Below, one piece after another: positions 1-6,012 of a DNA stretch of 7,992 bases. A program made the position numbers and the translations under genes. Source of the DNA: Armatimonadota bacterium (GTDB taxonomy: Bacteria > Armatimonadota > Zipacnadia > Zipacnadales > FEN-943); NCBI GenBank assembly GCA_029777735.1, contig JAKORR010000570.1, positions 1 to 7,992 of the forward strand. The letters are read 5' to 3'. Below the pieces are notes generated by a model. The model was not told the origin of the DNA. It saw only the letters and a program-made list of their open reading frames with translations, and did no database searches. Position 1 is the first letter of the stretch. Each line of letters begins with the position of its first letter.

Positions 1-2
1 CA

Positions 3-1772
3 CTCCCCCCGGCCGACTCGCGGGCAGGCGTGGACGACCCGCGCGACGACATGACCGAGGAACGTTGGGGTGAACCGCCGGCTGCGGCACTGGCCGAGCT
101 GAAGCTACGGCCCATCAACGAAGCCTACCTCCTGGACGTAGGCTCCGACTATCTGCTGGCACGGGGGCGGGGCGTACGCGGTCTGCGTTGGGCTCGGGCG
201 TCGCTGCGGCAACTGGAAGGCGCCGAGGCGCTAGTGTCAGGCCACACCCGCCGCCCTAGCGCGACGATCGAGGACTGGCCGTCGCTTCCTGTTCGGGCCG
301 TGACGCTCTCCCTACCCAACTCGCGCTGGGGCTATCCCAACGACCCACCCGTCGATCCGACCTTCTTCGCCGAGTTTCTGCGCGACATGGTGGTTGAGCT
401 GAAGCTGAACTTCGTTGTGCTGATGCTGGACCAGGGAATCAAGCTGGAGGGGCACCCCGAGATCGCGGGCCCGGCCGCCTGGCCCAAGGAGACGGTGCTG
501 AAGCTGGTGCAGGACCTGCGCGCCGAGGGCATCGAGGTCGCGCCTCTGCTGAACTCGCTGGGTCACGCGGACTGGATCAATGCCTCACACCCCGAGCTAC
601 GCGAGGATGGCGACCTACAAACGATTTGCACCTCGCATCCAGTGATGAAGCAGGTGGTGGGCGAAATCTACGGCGAGGTGTTGCGGCTCCTGCAGCCCCG
701 CTACTTCCACATTGGGATGGACGAGTGTCGCTGGCAGACCTACCGGGTGGAGGAGGAGAAGCGCTGCAGGCTGTGCGCGGGCAAGGACAAGGCGACGGTC
801 TTCGCCGACCAGGTACAGTGGCTCCACGACTTCCTTGCCGAGAGAGGAGCGAAGACGATGATGTGGGGTGACATGTTGCTGCCGGCGCACAACGGTGGAC
901 CGCCCTTCGATGTGGCCCAGGCGCTACCGCGGATACCAAGGGACATCGTAATGTGCGACTGGTCGCCAGCGGTGGACCCCTTCTCGCTGTGGTACTTTCG
1001 AGCCGCCAGGTTCGAACGCGTGCTCAAGAGCAATTCGGAAGGCTGCTCGGCGGCGGATGCACCGCTGGTATGGGGGAACATGTGGGGCTGCTGGAGCAAG
1101 CTGCCTTGGCTCGTCGAGAATGCTGTGGGCTACAACTCGTACAACTTCCTACACCTCACGCAGGCCGCCCACTACTCGTGGAACCTACACCCGGACGTAT
1201 TCCACCGGGTCGCCTTCGAGCCGTCCTTCTTCCATACGCGGCGGCTGGCACTGGCACGGCACGTCCTGCGGCGCTGCGAGCCAGCCGGCGAGCTGTACGC
1301 CTGGGCCCGGGCGCCCCAACACGTCAATGCACCGCTGGATGAGAGCACGGCGGTCGCCAGTGGAAAGAGGGACATGCTCGCAGCGGAGGCGCTAGGGGGG
1401 AGCAAAGGCAAAGGGCTGGCGTTGGTGCTAGCGCTGCGGACCACGCCGGAGCAGATGACGGCGCTCCGTGAGCGGCTCAAAGACAAGACGACGTGGCTCG
1501 GGGCGCCAGTGGCTGAGGTGATCTTCAGGTACCGCGACGGCGCCACCTCCGTACAGACGGTCAACTTTGGCTATCACCTGCGCGCCGCCGGGAGTGAGGG
1601 TGTGCCCTATGTTTACGCTGGCGTGGCATTGAGCGAAGAGGTGGGTTGGTACGTTGTACCTATCCAGAACCCGCGGCCCGAGGCAGAGCTTGAGGCCGTG
1701 ATCCTGAAGTGTGACCCAGTTGTGGGCACTGTTCACCTAGCTGGGGCTAGGCTGTTTGCTGAGGGATCCTAG
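3..1772 (+). CDS. GH20-type beta-N-acetylhexosaminidase, 5'-truncated by the window edge
   Basis: Probable exo-acting hexosaminidase that removes terminal N-acetylhexosamine by the substrate-assisted GH20 mechanism. Residues are numbered from the GTG at 30. The last part of the small GH20b-like domain ends in IEDWP (80-84). A TIM barrel follows, with an LGH motif near 168 and the strand-4 signature HIGMDE, whose D231-E232 is the expected catalytic pair. A Trp-rich stretch near 348-355 probably lines the active site. From about 460 to 580 there is a beta-rich C-terminal domain. The frame stays open to the left edge. The GTG at 30 and ATG at 51 lack a convincing ribosome binding site, and only about 80 residues precede DWP against about 130 in the next gene, so the true start and any signal peptide are probably upstream. 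Oddities: the usual strand-1 'D-x-A-R' reads S94-L-P-N97, and cysteines 200, 233, 246 and 249 cluster around the catalytic pair. The layout recalls HexD-like GH20 enzymes (from memory). Family call firm, substrate unknown. Confidence 0.85.
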   Translation, partial: LPPADSRAGVDDPRDDMTEERWGEPPAAALAELKLRPINEAYLLDVGSDYLLARGRGVRGLRWARASLRQLEGAEALVSGHTRRPSATIEDWPSLPVRAVTLSLPNSRWGYPNDPPVDPTFFAEFLRDMVVELKLNFVVLMLDQGIKLEGHPEIAGPAAWPKETVLKLVQDLRAEGIEVAPLLNSLGHADWINASHPELREDGDLQTICTSHPVMKQVVGEIYGEVLRLLQPRYFHIGMDECRWQTYRVEEEKRCRLCAGKDKATVFADQVQWLHDFLAERGAKTMMWGDMLLPAHNGGPPFDVAQALPRIPRDIVMCDWSPAVDPFSLWYFRAARFERVLKSNSEGCSAADAPLVWGNMWGCWSKLPWLVENAVGYNSYNFLHLTQAAHYSWNLHPDVFHRVAFEPSFFHTRRLALARHVLRRCEPAGELYAWARAPQHVNAPLDESTAVASGKRDMLAAEALGGSKGKGLALVLALRTTPEQMTALRERLKDKTTWLGAPVAEVIFRYRDGATSVQTVNFGYHLRAAGSEGVPYVYAGVALSEEVGWYVVPIQNPRPEAELEAVILKCDPVVGTVHLAGARLFAEGS

Positions 1773-1787
1773 CGCGAAGGTTCTTCT

Positions 1788-1793
1788 GGAGGG
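1788..1793 (+). promoter_or_regulatory. Shine-Dalgarno for the second GH20 gene
   Basis: GGAGGG lies 7 nt upstream of the TTG at 1801. This is the best-placed ribosome binding site in the region and is the reason for choosing that start over the TTG at 1756, which would overlap the preceding gene by 17 nt, and over the ATG at 1864, which has only a weak purine stretch upstream. Confidence 0.7.
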
Positions 1794-1800
1794 ATCAAAG

Positions 1801-4800
1801 TTGAAGCCAACACTGTTTGGCGACCTTGTCTTCGAGATCCGGGCTAGCGGGCCGAGGGCCGGCATGCTCATATGGCCTATCCCACCAGCGCTGGGGATCG
1901 TAGTAGGCCTAGCGCTCGTACTACACGGCCCGGCGGGCCACGCGGAAGGGCTTTTCGATGAGTACGCCGACTTGGCGTGCCAGGTGGCGGCCATCGATCC
2001 CTCCCCTATCGGCGAGGGTCATCTGGGGCCCTTGGAGTCCGGTGCCTTCGTGCAAGTCCGTTTCCCCGTGCCCAAGCCACTGCCGCTGGCCTATGCGGTG
2101 CAGTTGGGCAACACAGTAGCCTTCAGCGGACGCGGGACATCGTACAAGCTTCTTCTGCGGCGCGACTCGCAGGAGGGCCCGGTGATTTACGAGGGACCCG
2201 TCATCACGGGGAGCGGCGATGCCTGGAACGCCGACAATCTGCGTCCCATCGACCTGACCGACAAGCTAACTGAGCAGGACGCTGAGCGCGGCTACTTGGA
2301 CGTGTACGTCAGCGCCCAGACCGAAGGCGACGGCTGGACGATCTACCGTCACAACCACGGGCGCCCCATCCTCGCCCTGTTTGTCCAGAGCGACGAAGAG
2401 ATTCGCCAGGCTATCGAACAGCAAAAGGCCATGGAGAAGCGGGGAGTGGCGTTGATCCCAGCGCCTCAGAAGATAGAGCTGCGCGACGGTGAGTTCGGCC
2501 TGACCGGGAAAAGCCGCATCGTCCTGCCCGCCGCCGCGTCGGACGAAGACAGGTTCGCGGCCCGTGATCTGGCCGAGCAGATTGCCCAAGTTTGCGGCCA
2601 TAAGCTCGCGGTGGAGGTCGGCGGCAAGGCCGGCGCCGCGGACATCAGCCTGGCGCGCGGCGCCGTGGCCCGCGGAGGAGAAGACGGCTATCGGCTGTCG
2701 GTGGGCACCGGAGGCATTCGCGTGGTGGCCCAAGGAGCGCCAGGGCTGTTCTATGGCGCGCAGACGGTCGCACAACTCGTGACGGAACACGGCACGCTAC
2801 CCTTCGCCGAAATACAGGACTGGCCCGACTACCCTCTGCGAGGGCTGCAGTACGACGTGGCCCGGGGGCAAACCGTCGAGGTCGAGTGGTGGAAGAGGGT
2901 CATCCGCGATCTGGCCCGCTTCAAGCTCAACGCCATCATGATCTACGGCGAGGACGACTACCGCTTCCGCGCCTATCCCTTCCTGGGGCGCGAAGGCACC
3001 TTCACCCCCGAGAAGGCGGCAGAGATCTCCGCCTTCGCCAGGAACTACCACATGCAACTCATCCCGCAGTACGAGTCACTGGGGCACGCGTCGGCTGTGC
3101 TTGGACACGAGGAGATGAAGGACCTGCGTGAGGCGGGAAATAGCTGGGTGTTTTGCACATGCAACCCGAAAACCTGGGAATTCCTGGACCGAGTGTACGC
3201 GGAGCTGGTCGAGCAATTCCCAAGCTGCCGTTACATCCACACGGGGGCGGACGAGTTCGAAATGGCCTTCGGCCTGTGCCCGCAGTGCAAGGCGATCGTA
3301 GAGAAGGACGGGTACACGGGCCTGTATGCCCAACATATGAACCATCTCAACGAGCTGGTCAAGAAGCATGGACGAACGATGCTTTTCTGGCCCTCCCATG
3401 GCGGTCCCACACCGGACCTGTCGTACTTGACCATCAAGAGTCGGGACCGACTGCAGCTCGATTGCATTCCAACCGAGTGGATCTATCACGGGCCTCCCAC
3501 CTACCCAGAGATTGAGCAGTATCAGAAGCTTGGGTTCAAGGATGTGTGGGCGTCGCCGGCCGTGGTGTGCTTCTCGCGCATATGGCCCGACTATCGCACG
3601 ACGTACAGGGGCATCCGCGGCTTCTTGCGGGCTGGCGCCGAACGGCGCATCGGCGGCGCCATGACCACCACCTGGGAGTGGATGCACGGTGGAGTGGTCG
3701 CCAACAGCCTGCTGGGCATGGTCTACGCCGCCGAGTGTTCCTGGTCCCTGGGCAAAACGCCGGTGACCGATTATGAGCGCCGCTACGGGCAGCGAATTTT
3801 CGGTCTGGCCCCCGAGAGCGCCGCCGAGCAGGTGCGTGACGTGCTCGAGGAGCCCTGGAAGAACGAGGGCCCAGCAGCAGTGCTGCGCGACAGTCGGCTG
3901 ATGACGAATCTGTTTTTCGAGGACCCGCGGACGGTCAGGGCGCGGATAGTACTTCGGACGCCGGGCTTTAGCGAGAGCGCCCAGGCTGCCTACAATGCGG
4001 TTCTAGCGGCCGAGGCGCGGCTGGAAAAGCTGCGGCGAGAGTGCGATGAGAACTGGGCAGCGCGGCCCCATGTGAGGCAAGAAAGCCCGGCAGGCACGGG
4101 GCAGGGACAGGCTCAAGCCGCAGTGCCCAACGCCGACTTGCTCGACTATACAAAGCTGGCCTTCGACATGTACCGGTACGGCATGGCGAAGGTCCTGGCA
4201 CTAGAAGAGGCATCGAAGGTCTACAGCCGCGCCCGCAAACTCGGGGAGGGCCGCGCAACCCAGGCGAGCGCGCTGGAGGAAGCAGCGAAACTGATCGAGA
4301 GTCTGCCGCCCCAGTTGGACCTGTGTATCGAGGTCTACGGGCGCGCTGTGGCCAAGCTTGGCGCCTGGAGGGGCGACGTAGAGCGCATGGCAAAGCAGCG
4401 CGAAGCCACGGTTCGGCTCGCGGTCGAGCTGCGGGACCTGGCCGGCAAGGTAAGACAGGGCCAAGTGAAGGAGCTGCCGACCGCGAGCCAGTTCGGCCTA
4501 ACGCGCGGGCGCACCGTGCGTATTGGCACCTGGGAGCCGAAGGAGATGGACGAAGCTGGCTGCCAGATACGCCTCGACGTCACCGGCAAGATCCAGGCGG
4601 CAGGTGATGTGCTGGTGGAGTGGAACTACCAGCGCGGGGCCCACGGCGTGAGCCTGCAGAAGACGGAGCTATTAGCGAATGGCGAAGTGGTCGCCGTGGA
4701 CGAGCACGAGGGTTGGACGGGGGCCGGCAGTCACAACAACACCTACCAACTCAGGTTGCAAACCTTCAATCCCCAGGCGAAGTACGAGATCCTGGGCACT

Positions 4801-4860
4801 ATGAAGTCTTCAGGTGGCACCGACAGCTTTGGTGATGTGTGGCTCATCTTCGAGGAGTGA
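1801..4860 (+). CDS. Large multidomain GH20-type beta-N-acetylhexosaminidase (1019 aa)
   Basis: Predicted exported exo-hexosaminidase. From the TTG start: residues about 22-48 form a hydrophobic segment ending in a G-H-A|E-like cleavage site, a plausible signal peptide that would also fit the in-frame ATG at 1864 (residue 22). Residues about 50-205 are a beta-rich domain I cannot name. Residues 211-340 are the GH20b domain, ending in IQDWP. Residues 346-668 are the GH20 TIM barrel, with R347-G-L and D352-V-A-R355 on strand 1, ESLGH near the middle, HTGADE with catalytic pair D484-E485, and T-T-T-W625-E626-W627 near the end, a site like the sugar-binding W-x-E of the family. Residues about 669-895 are charged and helical, broken by a Gly/Gln/Ala-rich linker (762-776). 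Residues about 900-1019 are a beta-rich module. C452, C454, C493 and C496 flank the catalytic pair. It is about twice the length of a minimal GH20 enzyme. It lies 28 nt after the first GH20 gene and is probably cotranscribed. Substrate unknown; family call firm. Confidence 0.87.
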   Translation: MKPTLFGDLVFEIRASGPRAGMLIWPIPPALGIVVGLALVLHGPAGHAEGLFDEYADLACQVAAIDPSPIGEGHLGPLESGAFVQVRFPVPKPLPLAYAVQLGNTVAFSGRGTSYKLLLRRDSQEGPVIYEGPVITGSGDAWNADNLRPIDLTDKLTEQDAERGYLDVYVSAQTEGDGWTIYRHNHGRPILALFVQSDEEIRQAIEQQKAMEKRGVALIPAPQKIELRDGEFGLTGKSRIVLPAAASDEDRFAARDLAEQIAQVCGHKLAVEVGGKAGAADISLARGAVARGGEDGYRLSVGTGGIRVVAQGAPGLFYGAQTVAQLVTEHGTLPFAEIQDWPDYPLRGLQYDVARGQTVEVEWWKRVIRDLARFKLNAIMIYGEDDYRFRAYPFLGREGTFTPEKAAEISAFARNYHMQLIPQYESLGHASAVLGHEEMKDLREAGNSWVFCTCNPKTWEFLDRVYAELVEQFPSCRYIHTGADEFEMAFGLCPQCKAIVEKDGYTGLYAQHMNHLNELVKKHGRTMLFWPSHGGPTPDLSYLTIKSRDRLQLDCIPTEWIYHGPPTYPEIEQYQKLGFKDVWASPAVVCFSRIWPDYRTTYRGIRGFLRAGAERRIGGAMTTTWEWMHGGVVANSLLGMVYAAECSWSLGKTPVTDYERRYGQRIFGLAPESAAEQVRDVLEEPWKNEGPAAVLRDSRLMTNLFFEDPRTVRARIVLRTPGFSESAQAAYNAVLAAEARLEKLRRECDENWAARPHVRQESPAGTGQGQAQAAVPNADLLDYTKLAFDMYRYGMAKVLALEEASKVYSRARKLGEGRATQASALEEAAKLIESLPPQLDLCIEVYGRAVAKLGAWRGDVERMAKQREATVRLAVELRDLAGKVRQGQVKELPTASQFGLTRGRTVRIGTWEPKEMDEAGCQIRLDVTGKIQAAGDVLVEWNYQRGAHGVSLQKTELLANGEVVAVDEHEGWTGAGSHNNTYQLRLQTFNPQAKYEILGTMKSSGGTDSFGDVWLIFEE

Positions 4861-4884
4861 GAATCAGCAGCCGAGTGGGCACTT

Positions 4885-4893
4885 GGAGGGAGG
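4885..4893 (+). promoter_or_regulatory. Shine-Dalgarno for the aminotransferase gene
   Basis: The purine run GGAGGGAGG ends 5 nt before the ATG at 4899. It fixes that ATG as the start, rather than the in-frame GTG at 4839, which lies inside the previous gene. It falls in the 38-nt gap after the second GH20 stop codon. I see no promoter in that gap, so the gene is probably read from an upstream transcript. Confidence 0.75.
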
Positions 4894-4898
4894 TAGTA

Positions 4899-5843
4899 AT
4901 GCCTGAGCGACTCGTATACATAAGTGGCGAGTGGTTGCCCGAGAGCGAGGCCAGAATATCCATCTTCGACTCCGCAGTCATGCTAGGAGACTGTGTTACC
5001 GAATCTACGCGGACTTTCGCCCAGAAACCCTTCAAATTGGAGCGACATATCGAGCGTCTGTACAAATCAATGAAGGTATGTCGCTATAGCTTTGAGATGA
5101 GCCCGGAGGAACTGACAAGCCTAACCCTCGAAGTGGTGGAGCGAAACCTACCAATCTACGCCCCGGGCGAGGACCTATGGATCGTTCACAATATCTCGCG
5201 CGGTGCCTATCCTCCGTCCGGCGATCAGTCGAAGAAGCGTGAACCCACCGTAATCATCAACACGCTGCCGATGGACCTGCGCTACTGGGCACGGTTCTAT
5301 GTCGTGGGTTGCCATGCTGTGACGCCGCCAAGCCGCATGGTGCCGGCGCAGTGCCTCGACGCTAAGATCAAGAACCGCAGCCGCATGGCCTACACGCTAG
5401 CGGAGCTGGAGGTCAAGCTGGTAGACCCCGACGCCCAAGGCATCCTGCTCGACACCGAGGGGTATCTCGCCGAGAACAAGGGCGGAAACTTTTTCTTGGT
5501 GAGCGAAGGCGTGCTGAAGACACCGCGAACGGTGCAGGCGCTGGCGGGTATCACACGTGAGACGACCCTGGAGATCGCCAGACACCAGGGTCTACCGGTT
5601 GAGGTCTGTGACTTACAGCCCTATGACGTCTACACTGCCGACGAGGCGTTCTTCACCAGCACGCCGTACTGTATCATGCCCGCGACCAGGTTCAACGGGC
5701 TGCCGGTGGGCGACGGCAAGGTCGGGCCGATCACGAGGCGGCTCCTACAGGGCTGGGCGGAACTGACAGGCGTGGATGTGGTGCAGCAGGCGCTGGGACA
5801 GCTCACCGAGGAGGAGCGCCAGGCGCTGAAGGAGCAGGGTTAG
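4899..5843 (+). CDS. Fold-type IV PLP-dependent aminotransferase (branched-chain / D-amino-acid aminotransferase-like)
   Basis: Predicted cytoplasmic pyridoxal-phosphate aminotransferase of class IV (314 aa), the family of branched-chain aminotransferase (IlvE), D-amino-acid aminotransferase and aminodeoxychorismate lyase. The N-terminal part has the family's 'GD-x-V-x-E' turn and an H-I-E-R53-L motif, whose Arg matches the one that contacts the PLP phosphate. K156 in 'DAKIKN' is the expected Schiff-base lysine. E192 in 'GYLAENKGGNFF' is the expected pyridine-nitrogen partner. T219 in 'GITRE' is a phosphate ligand. The 'ADEAFFTST' and 'GDGKVGPITRRLL' segments match the C-terminal family pattern, close in layout to IlvE. 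Length and active-site residues look complete, so it should be active. The amino-acid substrate cannot be told from sequence alone: the N-terminal region looks more D-amino-acid-aminotransferase-like and the C-terminal region more IlvE-like. There is no signal peptide. Its place behind two extracytoplasmic hexosaminidase genes is unusual, and a functional link is only a guess. Confidence 0.9.
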   Translation: MPERLVYISGEWLPESEARISIFDSAVMLGDCVTESTRTFAQKPFKLERHIERLYKSMKVCRYSFEMSPEELTSLTLEVVERNLPIYAPGEDLWIVHNISRGAYPPSGDQSKKREPTVIINTLPMDLRYWARFYVVGCHAVTPPSRMVPAQCLDAKIKNRSRMAYTLAELEVKLVDPDAQGILLDTEGYLAENKGGNFFLVSEGVLKTPRTVQALAGITRETTLEIARHQGLPVEVCDLQPYDVYTADEAFFTSTPYCIMPATRFNGLPVGDGKVGPITRRLLQGWAELTGVDVVQQALGQLTEEERQALKEQG

Positions 5844-6012
5844 GCGGTGCACTCTTCGGTCCAGCGGCTCGGGCGCTATCCCAGGTCCGATCGAGGATAG
5901 TATTGCAGTTCCCTTACGCCAAGCGCACACAGGAACCATTGGCCCACCTTTGCCACAGCGCACCTCTGGGCCATGTTGCATCCCGCGCGGTGCGATATAC
6001 CGCAACGTTCCG
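5844..6012. other. Convergent intergenic region
   Basis: This 169-bp gap separates the stop codons of two convergent genes. It holds short inverted repeats: CTATCC at 5876-5881 with GGATAG at 5895-5900, a 7-bp pair at 5940-5946 and 5967-5973, and GCGGT at 5987-5991 with ACCGC at 5999-6003. None has a clear T-run on either strand. I see no RNA gene or credible small coding region. Confidence 0.6.
5940..5973. terminator. Possible weak bidirectional terminator hairpin
   Basis: TGGCCCA at 5940-5946 pairs perfectly with TGGGCCA at 5967-5973 across a 20-nt loop. Its place between two convergent genes fits a shared transcription end. The stem is short, the loop is long and no T-tract follows on either strand, so this may be chance in GC-rich DNA. 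Confidence 0.2.

Noticed and set aside
30..53. GTG at 30 or ATG at 51 as the true start of the first GH20 gene
   Set aside because: No ribosome binding site is visible, the frame is open to the window edge, and the GH20b domain would lack about 50 residues.
1756..1800. Upstream TTG start for the second GH20 gene
   Set aside because: It would overlap the preceding gene and lacks a Shine-Dalgarno, whereas the TTG at 1801 has GGAGGG at 7-nt spacing.
2266..2790. 174-codon open frame on the - strand
   Set aside because: It is antisense to the GH20b domain of the large GH20 gene and has no recognisable motif.
3076..3687. 203-codon open frame on the - strand
   Set aside because: It is antisense to the GH20 catalytic barrel, whose conserved motifs show the + strand is coding.
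4839..4898. Upstream GTG start for the aminotransferase
   Set aside because: The extra 20 residues are not part of the family, and the ATG at 4899 has a strong ribosome binding site.
5745..6005. 86-codon open frame on the - strand reaching into the convergent gap
   Set aside because: Roughly 40% of it is antisense to the aminotransferase C-terminus, its product is low-complexity Leu/Arg-rich, and no ribosome binding site or domain supports it.
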